A DNA stretch of 64,000 nucleotides, taken from NCBI GenBank assembly GCA_903878805.1, contig CAIRJF010000010.1, positions 1-64,000 on the forward strand, written 5' to 3'. The position numbers and the translations under genes were made by a program. The notes under the pieces are model-generated. The model was not told the origin of the DNA, did no database searches, and saw only the letters and a program-made list of their open reading frames with translations. Position 1 is the first letter of the stretch. Each line of letters begins with the position of its first letter. Positions 1 to 8,081 of the stretch are shown here, one piece after another. This stretch comes from an uncultured Verrucomicrobia subdivision 3 bacterium (lineage in GTDB: Bacteria > Verrucomicrobiota > Verrucomicrobiia > Limisphaerales > UBA11358).

Positions 1-1
1 G

Positions 2-448
2 CTGGCACAATACCGGAAAAAACCGGATGGCGTGGGGGCGCAGCCGCCCCCGCCCAAAGGCCCGGATGAATATATGGCGTTTGACGCCAAAGACCGGGTT
101 GCCCGCCTGAAAATCCGGCGGGCCAGCGAAGATGACCCGACGCGGTCGCCGGGGTATCACTACCTGCTGGACGTGGTTTATAGCGGCCCAAACGTCACGC
201 ATCTGGTGCTGCTCTACACGTTCCTGATTGTGAAGGTGCGCGGGACAAATTTGTCACCAATCGTGATGGCGGTGGAACTAGGCACGGCGGATTTCATACA
301 GGAATTTGACGCGGAAAGATGGCCCAAGCCGAAAGACGCTAAAGCCCCATTGATCGAATCTATTGAAGTGGTCGTTAAGGAAAACGGGCCAGCCGTCGAG
401 GAAACGGAAAACACGGTCAGGGCCAAACCGGGGCCGAACCTGCATTAG
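2..448 (+). CDS. Hypothetical protein, 5' end outside window
   Basis: The frame is open from the first bases of the window, so the gene probably begins upstream. A GTG at 32 is the first possible start inside the window, but there is no convincing ribosome-binding site before it. The visible part is a small soluble protein of about 140 residues with a Pro-rich stretch near the start (QPPPPKGPDEY), a mixed alpha/beta middle and a charged tail ending in a TAG stop. I see no signal peptide or membrane segment and do not recognise a family. It lies next to an AAA/DUF4143 ATPase and an unknown basic protein, an accessory-looking neighbourhood. No function is proposed. Confidence 0.5.
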   Translation: MAQYRKKPDGVGAQPPPPKGPDEYMAFDAKDRVARLKIRRASEDDPTRSPGYHYLLDVVYSGPNVTHLVLLYTFLIVKVRGTNLSPIVMAVELGTADFIQEFDAERWPKPKDAKAPLIESIEVVVKENGPAVEETENTVRAKPGPNLH

Positions 449-638
449 AGCCGATTCTGGCGGTATGGGGCGGCATTCCGCTCCTTCGGCACCAAGCCAG
501 CCCGTTTCGCTGCTGTAATGCCTTGTTTCTGGCCTTCGCACCCGGTTCCTGCTCCCTCAAACTGGCTGAAATCCTGGGCAAACGATGGGTAGGAAAAGAC
601 CCCTTGCAAATCTGGAGATAACCTCCATAATTGCATAG

Positions 639-1805
639 ATGTTACCAAGACGCCTCAGCACACGCCTTAATCACCTGCTTACGCATTCTCCGGCGGTTGT
701 TCTGCTGGGGCCGCGACAGGTAGGTAAAACGACGCTTGCCTTGGAAATCGCTGAAAAACGGCCTTCGGTCTATTTGGACCTTGAAGACGAGGCCGACCGG
801 GTCAAGCTGTCCGATCCTGTCCGCTACTTTGCCGATCACGAACGCGAGTTGGTGATTCTCGACGAGGTTCACCGGCTGCCCGAATTATTCCAAAGCCTGC
901 GCGGGGTCATTGACCGGGGCCGACGCCACGGAAAACCGAATGGGCAGTTTTTGCTACTTGGGTCTGCGGCCATGGACTTGCTCAAGCAGTCCGGCGAAAG
1001 TCTGGCCGGTCGCATTTCCTATATGGAGCTTGGCCCGTTCGACGCATTGGAGGTAGCACCTGCCAAACTCGAAACCCTTTGGGTTCGTGGCGGCTTCCCG
1101 CGCAGCTTCCTCGCCGACAACGACGATCTCAGCATGGAATGGCGGCGGGATTTTATCCGCACTTATTTGGAGCGGGATATTCCGCAATTCGGCTCACGGA
1201 TACCCGCCGAAACCCTGCGGCGGTTTTGGACGATGCTGGCGCATAATCAATCGCAGATGCTCAACGCCGCCACTCTGGCGCGTGGATTGGGCGTGGATGG
1301 TAAAACCGTCGCCAGTTATCTCGACCTGTTGGTTGACCTTTTGCTCGTGCGCCGTTTGCCCGCGTGGCATCGCAACGTGGGAAAACGGCTGGTCAAGTCC
1401 CCAAAAGTTTATGTGCGCGACAGCGGCATTGCCCATGCCCTGCTGGGCATCCGCGACAAGGAATCTCTGCTCGGTCATCCGGTCGCCGGACAAAGTTGGG
1501 AAAGCTTCGTCACGGAAACGCTGATTGCTGCCGCCCCTGACGGAACCGAGGCGCATTATTATCGCACCTCGACCGGAACTGAGGTTGATCTTGTCCTGAC
1601 ATTGCCCGGCGGCAAACTATGGGCCATTGAAATCAAGCGCAGTTCCGCCCCAAAAGTGGAAAGCGGATTTCACATTGCTTGCGCCGATTTGAAACCAAGC
1701 AAACGCTTCGTCGTCTATTCGGGCACCGAACGATTCCCGCTCAATGCCGATACCGATGCGATTGGACTTGGCGACTTGGGACGGGCATTACAGGCGGCAA
1801 AATAA
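639..1805 (+). CDS. AAA ATPase with C-terminal DUF4143-type domain
   Basis: A 388-residue cytoplasmic ATPase. Walker A is GPRQVGKTT at about residues 24-32, Walker B is LVILDEVH at about 70-77, and a sensor-like LLLGSA follows near 105. The C-terminal half carries a winged-helix-like stretch (about 190-260) and a DUF4143 region with a nuclease-like pattern: EVDLVL near 315 followed by WAIEIKRS, which resembles the D...ExK core of restriction-type folds. Family members are abundant and often mobile, and their role is poorly known. The gene appears monocistronic. No clear Shine-Dalgarno lies close to the ATG; a GGAG about 25 bases upstream is in a small GGAG/CTCC hairpin. The family call is firm and the function is not. 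Confidence 0.88.
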   Translation: MLPRRLSTRLNHLLTHSPAVVLLGPRQVGKTTLALEIAEKRPSVYLDLEDEADRVKLSDPVRYFADHERELVILDEVHRLPELFQSLRGVIDRGRRHGKPNGQFLLLGSAAMDLLKQSGESLAGRISYMELGPFDALEVAPAKLETLWVRGGFPRSFLADNDDLSMEWRRDFIRTYLERDIPQFGSRIPAETLRRFWTMLAHNQSQMLNAATLARGLGVDGKTVASYLDLLVDLLLVRRLPAWHRNVGKRLVKSPKVYVRDSGIAHALLGIRDKESLLGHPVAGQSWESFVTETLIAAAPDGTEAHYYRTSTGTEVDLVLTLPGGKLWAIEIKRSSAPKVESGFHIACADLKPSKRFVVYSGTERFPLNADTDAIGLGDLGRALQAAK

Positions 1806-2203
1806 CGTCCTCGTCAATCAAGCAGGCTGTTTCTGAAATCGTCAGGTTTTCCTCGCCTGCCGCCCTTGGCGTGGCTGCGAACTATCTCTAGCCGGTTCCG
1901 CATAACGTCCAAGGCGATTCGCTTCCGCGCTGCGCTTGTGCAGCTTCATACCGCGTCCTCGGCGCTGCACGGCCTTTCCCGTTGTGCTTCTGAAACCGGC
2001 TTTTGACCTCGCTCACGTCACGCCAATTAAGGCGGACAAAAACGAGGAAAAAACCATGACCAACATTGATTTCACATTGCTGATTGACGCTCGCCACTCT
2101 CCGCCCTCCGTCTCACCGTGCGCTTGCACACACCAAAAATTTGCTCCAACTCCGGCAGCCGTATCAAACGGTCATTAAATTGATGATCGGTTGGCATAGG
2201 CCA
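1806..2203. other. 398-bp gene-poor stretch with attC-like inverted repeat
   Basis: No convincing gene. A possible attC-like structure spans 1900-1987: outer boxes GCATAAC (1900-1906) and GTTGTGC (1981-1987) pair with one wobble. They are followed inward by 4-base spacers and a second pair, AAGGC (1911-1915) with GCCTT (1972-1976). An inner hairpin pairs GTGCAGC (1938-1944) with GCTGCAC (1964-1970). Downstream, GAGGAAAAAACC precedes an ATG at 2056, but that frame gives only a 40-residue Pro/Cys-rich peptide that looks like a remnant. Confidence 0.3.
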
Positions 2204-2929
2204 TCAATCCTCCTGCTCCTTTTGTCCGCCTTTTAATTTCCAAGACTTTCTTTTTTTGTCCCATTCCATTCCCATTTGCAGCCGCTTCCGAAACGCTTCA
2301 GCTTTTCCGCCGGACAACATCGCCGCTTGCAGTTCGGCCATCAGATAATGCCAGTCCTGCTGCTTGTCCTCCTTGGTAAAATCCTTGTGATCCCGATACT
2401 TTACTTTCCGGTTGCCTTTATCCTTCGGGTCGGTGTTAGCAAAATCGTCGGCCTCTTTAGCTTCCTTGGGAGTTTTTGGCTCCTCCTTAATCGAGGTCGG
2501 TCGGAGGTGATCCCATAAACGGAGCGGGCTTTCATTCGGTTCATCAATGTAGCCCACCTTGCGCTTCATTTCCGCCGCCCATGCCTTGCATTCGCTGACG
2601 GATACCGCAATGTAAGGCCGTTGCTTGGCTTTGCGTTTTGCGCCAAACAACGTGGTTTCCTCGTTGGTGATGTAAAAGAAAAAGGCGGTTAATTTACCCT
2701 CCTTGATACGTTTGTGGACGCCAGCGCGCGAAACCGGCACGAACAAGACGACACCGTTGGTCGAAAGCCCCACGTCACCTTTGTAATATTCGCCGAGGGC
2801 TTCAAACCATTCGGCGCATTGGGCGTGAGTCCCCTCCCGCCTATAGGCACGCGTGCCGGGCGTCGGTTCGCCAACAATCTCGTGCAATTCTTTCGGCACC
2901 TCGATAAATGGAAATTGAATAAACGGCAT
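2204..2929 (-). CDS. Hypothetical basic protein with possible N-terminal HTH
   Basis: A 241-residue hydrophilic protein. Residues about 55-85 (LFVPVSRAGVHKRIKEGKL) resemble the helix-turn-helix of excisionase or MerR-like proteins, where a Ser/Arg-containing recognition segment is followed by KRIKEG. The second half is highly charged (KEAKEADD, KDKGNRKVKYRD, KKRKSWKLKGG) and probably partly disordered. There is no signal peptide or membrane helix. A good promoter lies immediately upstream (2937-2964), close enough to the ATG that the transcript could be nearly leaderless. It may be a regulator or a mobile-element accessory protein; I do not recognise the family. Confidence 0.6.
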   Translation of the reverse strand: MPFIQFPFIEVPKELHEIVGEPTPGTRAYRREGTHAQCAEWFEALGEYYKGDVGLSTNGVVLFVPVSRAGVHKRIKEGKLTAFFFYITNEETTLFGAKRKAKQRPYIAVSVSECKAWAAEMKRKVGYIDEPNESPLRLWDHLRPTSIKEEPKTPKEAKEADDFANTDPKDKGNRKVKYRDHKDFTKEDKQQDWHYLMAELQAAMLSGGKAEAFRKRLQMGMEWDKKRKSWKLKGGQKEQED

Positions 2930-2936
2930 TTATTTG

Positions 2937-2964
2937 AGTGTAGTCGAAAATATACAACTGTCAA
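2937..2964 (-). promoter_or_regulatory. Sigma70-like promoter of the 2204-2929 gene
   Basis: On the minus strand a perfect TTGACA (2959-2964) is followed after 16 bases by TACACT (2937-2942), a 4/6 match to TATAAT. The predicted transcription start falls within one or two bases of the ATG at 2929, implying a leaderless or nearly leaderless mRNA. Confidence 0.5.
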
Positions 2965-3136
2965 CTACAATCTCACAATCGTATTTCAGAATGTCGTGCC
3001 ATCCGCTTGAACGCCGTCTGGCGCATGGCTTGCAACCAAACATGCTTGCTGAAATCTCCGGCTAGAAATTTCGGTGTGCCTTTCCGTTCTCAATACACTT
3101 TTATCTTCTTTGGGGAAATGTGTGTTTTACTAAAGG

Positions 3137-4237
3137 GTGAAAAACCCTCATTTTATGGCCAGCATGACTGCGTGGATCAAACGACTTGAAAATTGGTCGA
3201 AGCCGTTGCTAATGGTGACAAGTTTGGGACTTGTGGCTGTTATCGGCTTTGTGGATTTTTTTACGGGCTATGCCATTTTCTTTTCAGCGTTCTATTTGGT
3301 TCCTGTGGCTTTGGCGGCGTGGTTTGTTGGGAATGTTTTTGGCAATGCGGTTTCAATGTTGAGCGTGGCCGTCTGGCTGGTGGGGGATTTCGCCGCTGGC
3401 GCACACTATCCCAGCTTGTTTGTTCCGATTTGGAATGGTGCGATTGCGCTGACCGTCTATTTTGTAGTGGTGAAAACTCTCGCGAGCCTGCGGAGTTCCC
3501 AAAAAAAATTGGAGGCGCGTGTTTGCCAGCGAACCGCCGCGCTGACCAGTGAAATCCAGGAACGGACGCGGCTAGAAAAAGAACTTTTGGAAATCAGCGA
3601 ACGGGAGCAACGGCAAATCGGCCACGATTTGCACGACAGTCTCGGCCAGCATCTCACCGCCACGGCGTTTGCCAGTCAGGTTCTTAACGCAGAGTTGGAA
3701 AACAAATCGTTGCCTCAATCGGCGGCGGCAAAAAATCTGGTGAAACTGGTCGAAGAGGCGATTGTTCTTACCCGCACGTTTGCGCGCGGCCTTCATCCAG
3801 TCGAAATCACCGGCGAAGGACTCATGGATGGATTTCAGGAACTGGCGCGCAACACCAGCGGGCGGTTCAAAGTGTCCTGCGAATTTGAATGCCCTGAGCC
3901 AGTGCCGTTGCATGACGCAGTGAGCAGCACCCACTTGTATCGAATCGCGCAGGAAGCAATCACCAACGCCGTCAAACATGGCAAAGCCAGACACATCAGT
4001 ATCGGCCTCGAAAAAATAAATGGCACAATCATTTTGACCGTGACTGATGACGGCGTTGGCCTGTCTAAAAATGCGCGCAACGGCCAGGGACTTGGGCTGC
4101 GCATCATGGCCTATCGTGCCAACATGATCGGTGCGACATTTAACATCGAGCGTTTGCCCGAATCCGGCACGCGCGTCACCTGCAAACTTCCTTCCATTGG
4201 CGTTGCAACTTCAGAAATTCATGACGCAAAAAATTAA
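3137..4237 (+). CDS. NarL-type sensor histidine kinase
   Basis: Membrane sensor kinase of 366 residues, or 360 if the ATG at 3155 is used instead of GTG 3137. The N-terminal 120 residues hold about four hydrophobic helices with short loops and no sizeable periplasmic domain, so the signal is probably sensed in or at the membrane. A coiled linker (about 120-155) leads to a HisKA_3 dimerisation helix, QIGHDLHDSLGQHL, with the likely phospho-acceptor His163. The HATPase domain shows an N box (AITNAVKHG, Asn277), G1 (DDGVGL) and G2 (GQGLGLRIM). The response regulator gene overlaps its 3' end by 17 bases, so the two form a cognate pair. The hairpin AGGGT-GAAAA-ACCCT around the GTG blurs the start choice. 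Confidence 0.9.
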   Translation: MKNPHFMASMTAWIKRLENWSKPLLMVTSLGLVAVIGFVDFFTGYAIFFSAFYLVPVALAAWFVGNVFGNAVSMLSVAVWLVGDFAAGAHYPSLFVPIWNGAIALTVYFVVVKTLASLRSSQKKLEARVCQRTAALTSEIQERTRLEKELLEISEREQRQIGHDLHDSLGQHLTATAFASQVLNAELENKSLPQSAAAKNLVKLVEEAIVLTRTFARGLHPVEITGEGLMDGFQELARNTSGRFKVSCEFECPEPVPLHDAVSSTHLYRIAQEAITNAVKHGKARHISIGLEKINGTIILTVTDDGVGLSKNARNGQGLGLRIMAYRANMIGATFNIERLPESGTRVTCKLPSIGVATSEIHDAKN

Positions 4238-4880
4238 AATTTTGCTGGTGGACGACCATCCGCTCGTGCGCGAGTGGCTCACCAACCTGATCAACCAACG
4301 CCCTGATTTTCAGGTCTGCGGCGAGACCGGCAACGCGCCGGAAGCTCTACAGCTTATCGAATCAATCAAGCCCGACATCGCGATTGTGGACATTTCACTG
4401 GCGAACGGTTCGGGAATTGAATTGGTCAAAAACATCAAGGCCAGCCAGTTTGACACGGCGGTGCTGGTCCTCTCCATGCACGATGAATTGCTTTACGCCG
4501 AACGCGCCCTGCGCGCGGGCGCGGGCGGTTACATCATGAAAAGTGAGGCTACCCAGAAAATTTTCCAAGCCATCCACAACGTGCTCGACGGAGAAATTTA
4601 TGTGAGCGAAAAAGTCGCCGCATTAATGGCCAAAAAATTTCTCGCGGGCAACTTCAGCAAGACAACTTCTCCAGTCGAACAGTTGAGCGACCGCGAACTG
4701 GAAGTTTTTCAACTGCTCGGACGCGGATACAACACGCGCCAAATCGCCGAACATCTGCGAGTCGGTTTCAAAACGATTCAGGGCTATTCCGCCCGCATCA
4801 AGGTGAAACTCAATCTGACCACCGCCACAGAGCTTCTGCGGGAAGCGATGCGCTGGCACGAAAACCATCCGACAAGTTGA
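4221..4880 (+). CDS. NarL/FixJ-family response regulator
   Basis: A 219-residue DNA-binding response regulator. The receiver domain starts at KILLVDDHPLVREW; the phospho-acceptor is Asp57 in IAIVDIS, the switch Ser/Thr lies in VLVLSMHDE and the conserved Lys in GYIMKSEA. The C-terminal LuxR/GerE HTH is LSDRELEVFQLLGRGYNT followed by RQIAEHL and KTIQGY. The frame is open further upstream, but homology begins only at the ATG at 4221, which overlaps the kinase stop (translational coupling). The next genes are a porin and a CzcCBA-type efflux system in the same direction, so control of envelope or metal homeostasis is a reasonable inference. Confidence 0.92.
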   Translation: MTQKIKILLVDDHPLVREWLTNLINQRPDFQVCGETGNAPEALQLIESIKPDIAIVDISLANGSGIELVKNIKASQFDTAVLVLSMHDELLYAERALRAGAGGYIMKSEATQKIFQAIHNVLDGEIYVSEKVAALMAKKFLAGNFSKTTSPVEQLSDRELEVFQLLGRGYNTRQIAEHLRVGFKTIQGYSARIKVKLNLTTATELLREAMRWHENHPTS

Positions 4881-4891
4881 TCAAGTTCCTT

Positions 4892-4908
4892 ATTTGCAGA
4901 CTGCAAAT
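4892..4908. promoter_or_regulatory. Palindromic possible operator upstream of porin gene
   Basis: ATTTGCAG-A-CTGCAAAT is a perfect 8+8 palindrome with one central base, in the 86-bp gap between the response regulator and the porin gene. Its symmetry and position fit a dimeric regulator, possibly the adjacent NarL-type protein. This is an inference from position. Confidence 0.4.
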
Positions 4909-4966
4909 TGATTAAATAGGAAACTGCCGCCTAGACGGTTCAAATAATTTTAGCCACCATTAAGCG

Positions 4967-6346
4967 ATGAAAATTGTGGTGGTGGTTGCCTCGTTTGCCC
5001 TTTATTTCTGGTCCGCATCCGCTTTGGGTGCGGCGGATAGCACGGATACAAACTTGCCAGCCGCGTCTCCGCAAAATTGGAATTGGCATATTCAGAACAC
5101 CGACATCGTGCAAGGCTATCCCGGATTTTCCTCAAAGTATTCCGGGCCGAACAGCCTGCCCAACGGTGGTGAGACGCGCGAAACCGTTTCGCTTGATTTG
5201 ATGGCTGGGGTCCGTCTGTGGCAAGGGGCGGAAGCGCACATTGACGGAATGATGTGGCAGGGCTATGGCGTGAACAATGCGCTGGGTGTGGACGGTTTTC
5301 CAAACGGTGAAGCCTTTCGTCTTGGCACCACTGATCCCAATGGCGCGATCACGCGCCTGTTCATACGCCAGACCATCGGCTTGGGCGGTGAGCAAGAGGA
5401 CGTGCTCGATGATCAACTCACACTTGCCGGGAAACAGGATATTTCCCGAATCACCATCACACTAGGCCGGTTCAGCGCCAAGGATATTTTCGACAACAAC
5501 GCTTACGCCAACGACCCGCGGACACAGTTCATGAACTGGGCGTTAATGGCCAACGAAGCTTGGGATTATCCGGCAGATGCCATTGGCTATACCACCGGTA
5601 TTGCCGTGGAATTGAACCAGCCGAACTGGACTTTGCGCTACGGAATTTTCCAAGTGCCGCGTTACTCGAATTCCTTGACCGCCGAAGACCGGATTTTCAA
5701 ATGGCCGTATGACGGTTCGGCTCAGGATGGTCCCTTGTTAGATGCTTGGGGCATGGTGACGGAATTTGAGCGCCGTTATGCTATCAAAGATCATCCGGGA
5801 GTAATTCGATTTTTGGCCTATTTGAACCGCGCCAACATGGGCAGTTATCAGGACGCAGTTGACAATGCCACCACCACCAGCCCCGCCGACATTACGGCCT
5901 CGGCCGCATTTCGCTACAAATATGGTTTCGGGTTGAACCTCGAACAGGAGATTGTCAAAAACGTCGGCGTCTTTTCGCGCGTGGGCTGGAGCGACGGACA
6001 AAATCAAGCCTGGATGTTCAGCGATGTGGATTACACGGCGACGGCGGGCATCAGCATCAAAGGCGAATTCTGGCACCGGCCGGACGACACCTTTGGTCTG
6101 GCGGGGGTGATGAACGGTCTTTCCAAAGTGCATCAGGAATTTTTCGAGGCCGGCGGCACGGGGATTCTGGCAGGCGACGGCAATTTGAATTATGGCTGGG
6201 AGAAAATCATGGAGACTTATTACGATTTCAAGATTTGGAAGGGCATACACGGCGCTTTTGATTACCAATTCATCACCGCCCCAGCCTTCAATCAGGATCG
6301 CGGCCCAGTGTCGGTCTTTGGCGCACGGTTGCATTTGGAATTTTGA
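4967..6346 (+). CDS. OprB-like carbohydrate-type outer-membrane porin
   Basis: A 459-residue exported protein. The signal peptide (about residues 1-22) ends near ASALGAADS. The mature part has the OprB/carbohydrate-porin layout: an early NWNWHIQNTDIVQGYPGFSS segment, alternating aromatic beta-strands throughout, a conserved middle GRFSAKDIFDNNAYANDPR, and a terminal aromatic strand ending in HLEF as expected for BAM-dependent insertion. Relatives are known as substrate-selective porins. It lies between a two-component pair and a TolC/RND metal-efflux operon; such porins are often found beside heavy-metal RND genes, so a role in metal or solute passage here is possible. A strong hairpin (6444-6485) separates it from the tolC-like gene. 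Confidence 0.82.
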   Translation: MKIVVVVASFALYFWSASALGAADSTDTNLPAASPQNWNWHIQNTDIVQGYPGFSSKYSGPNSLPNGGETRETVSLDLMAGVRLWQGAEAHIDGMMWQGYGVNNALGVDGFPNGEAFRLGTTDPNGAITRLFIRQTIGLGGEQEDVLDDQLTLAGKQDISRITITLGRFSAKDIFDNNAYANDPRTQFMNWALMANEAWDYPADAIGYTTGIAVELNQPNWTLRYGIFQVPRYSNSLTAEDRIFKWPYDGSAQDGPLLDAWGMVTEFERRYAIKDHPGVIRFLAYLNRANMGSYQDAVDNATTTSPADITASAAFRYKYGFGLNLEQEIVKNVGVFSRVGWSDGQNQAWMFSDVDYTATAGISIKGEFWHRPDDTFGLAGVMNGLSKVHQEFFEAGGTGILAGDGNLNYGWEKIMETYYDFKIWKGIHGAFDYQFITAPAFNQDRGPVSVFGARLHLEF

Positions 6347-6443
6347 ACGGCATTCGAGTGGCTGCGATAGTTTCGGGCAACCCGCAAAACTAATGGGGGT
6401 GACAGGGGGAACCACATGAGCAAATAAACTGCTTGAAAGTTGA

Positions 6444-6485
6444 AAGCAAACAGCCGGAACAAGAAATTGTTCCGGCTGTTTGCTT
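6444..6485. terminator. Strong 19-bp-stem hairpin between porin and tolC-like genes
   Basis: A perfect inverted repeat (arms 6444-6462 and 6467-6485, GAAA loop) with GC-rich core CAGCCGGAAC. There is no good U-tract on the plus side, so it may act as an attenuator or mRNA-stabilising element as well as a terminator. Confidence 0.65.
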
Positions 6486-6565
6486 GGTGGGATGCACGAC
6501 TCCGCCTCTCAAAATTTTAAGGCTGCGTCGCGCAGACGTTTCGCCGCGCGTTCGTTACCGTTCGG

Positions 6566-7846
6566 GTGGTGAAAAATCTAATCGCCACATTGCTGATGCT
6601 CATCGCTGTTTCAGGCGCGCGTGCGCAAACCAATGCGCTCACGCTGGCCGACGCGAAACAAATTGCTTTCGAACGCAATTGGGATTTACTCGCGGCGAAA
6701 AGCGGCATTGACGCGGCGCAGGCGCAACTCATCGTCGCGAAAGAATTTCCTAACCCCTCCGCCTCTCTGTCCACCGCCAAAATTGGCAATCAAGAAAGCG
6801 GCACGCCGTTGGGCAATGGTCTTTGGGAGCGCAATTATGATTCCATCGCCGCCATCAGCCAGTTGATTGAAATTGGCGGTAAACGCCGCGACCGTCAGGT
6901 TTCCGCCAAAGCCGGTGTCGTCGGCGCGCGCGCCCGTTTTTTAGACGCACGCCGATCGTTGGAACAAGGCGTGACAAAAGACTATGTGTCGGCGTTGCTG
7001 GCAGGCGAAAACGTGCGTGTCTTGAACGAATCCGCCGGGATGATGCACCACGAAGTTGAAATCGCGCAAGCGAGATTGAAAGCAGGCGACATTTCGGATT
7101 CCGACGAAAAGCAGATTGAGAACAACGCGGACATTTTTGATCTTCAGGCCAAATCCGCCGAGGCCGCTGCGGTGCAAGCCAGGATAGCCGTGGAAATTTT
7201 GCTTGGCGTGGAGAAACCAAAAGGAAATTGGACGCCAGCGGACACGCTTGAACAGATGGTTGCCTTTACTCCGCAAGTTGACGCATCGCAAACCAACGGT
7301 GCGCGCCCCGACGTGTTGGCCGCAGAAGCTGATTTGAACCAGTCGAAATCAGACCTCAAGCTGCAAAAAGCGATGCGGATTCCAGATCCGACTTTTACCA
7401 TCGGAGCGGAACACAACCCTCCTGGCGGTGGCCCGCCGGTGGACACATTACTTGTCGGCGTTTCATTTCCGCTACCGCTGTGGAATTGGAATCGCGGTGA
7501 AATCAAATCCGCGCAGGCGACGGTGGACAGGAACACGCTCGCGCTCTCAAAAGCAAAAGCCCAAGCCGCTGCGGACATTGCCGATGCCCAAGCCGAATTT
7601 CAGGAAGCCTCGGCAAGGCTGGCGCGCTATCAAGACCAAATCCTTCCGAAGTCGAAAAAAGTGCGTGAGTCGGTGGCGTTTGCCTATGAAAAAGGCGGCG
7701 CGTCGTTGGTGGACTTGCTGGAAGCCGAGCGCGCCGACAACGACGCGCGGCTGGCCACCGCACAGGCTTTAGCAGACACCGCCAGTGCCGTCGCTGATTT
7801 GAAAGCCGCCACTGACGCCATCAATGACCAAACCCTCCGCCAATGA
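6566..7846 (+). CDS. czcC: TolC-family outer-membrane efflux protein (CzcC-like)
   Basis: A 426-residue outer-membrane channel subunit of a tripartite heavy-metal efflux pump. A signal peptide of about 20 residues ends in SGARAQ. The mature protein shows the TolC/OEP duplication: LTLADAKQIAFERNWDL at the start of the first repeat, long Ala/Gln-rich helices (AAQAQLIVAKEFPNP, ARLARYQDQILPKSKK), and the tail motif YEKGGASLVDLLEAERADNDAR. The start is GTG at 6566 or the next codon, also GTG. The adaptor and pump genes follow on the same strand. The czcC symbol reflects family and context rather than tested substrate. Confidence 0.85.
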   Translation: MVKNLIATLLMLIAVSGARAQTNALTLADAKQIAFERNWDLLAAKSGIDAAQAQLIVAKEFPNPSASLSTAKIGNQESGTPLGNGLWERNYDSIAAISQLIEIGGKRRDRQVSAKAGVVGARARFLDARRSLEQGVTKDYVSALLAGENVRVLNESAGMMHHEVEIAQARLKAGDISDSDEKQIENNADIFDLQAKSAEAAAVQARIAVEILLGVEKPKGNWTPADTLEQMVAFTPQVDASQTNGARPDVLAAEADLNQSKSDLKLQKAMRIPDPTFTIGAEHNPPGGGPPVDTLLVGVSFPLPLWNWNRGEIKSAQATVDRNTLALSKAKAQAAADIADAQAEFQEASARLARYQDQILPKSKKVRESVAFAYEKGGASLVDLLEAERADNDARLATAQALADTASAVADLKAATDAINDQTLRQ

Positions 7847-8081
7847 ATAAAACATACCCCGCAGAAATCGGAGCGCGGGCTTCAACCCACTTCAATGTCG
7901 GTATGCCAATTGATTTCCGGCTGGCATTCGGCCATCGAAAGCTGAAGCGGCGTGAACGCCGCGCGCCGTTCACCAGACTGGTTGCCAACCGGCGCGAACA
8001 GCCATTTCAGATTCCCGTAAGATTTTTCAATCCGACAATCACACCCGTGAAAGTGTCGGCAGCAAACTAGTCGCCCAAACC
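7847..8081. other. 235-bp spacer with palindromes inside efflux operon
   Basis: A frame of 75 codons (7843-8070) overlaps the tolC-like stop as ATGA, but its product is an Arg-rich composition without hydrophobic core and its DNA is made of short palindromes (GTGAACG...CGTTCAC, GGTTGCCAACC). I read it as an interspersed repeat carried in the operon rather than a gene. It could still be a leader peptide. Confidence 0.3.

Noticed and set aside
1888-2097. 69-codon minus-strand frame
   Set aside because: It runs through the attC-like inverted repeat and has no start signal or recognisable protein.
4131-4220. Longer start for the response regulator
   Set aside because: It would overlap the kinase by more than 100 bp; receiver homology begins right after ATG 4221.
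6346-6566. Small frame 6433-6711 between porin and tolC-like gene
   Set aside because: It runs through the perfect hairpin and overlaps the tolC-like signal peptide in another frame.
7843-8070. 75-codon frame overlapping the tolC-like stop as ATGA
   Set aside because: Arg-rich composition and DNA built of short palindromes point to an interspersed repeat; no family resemblance.
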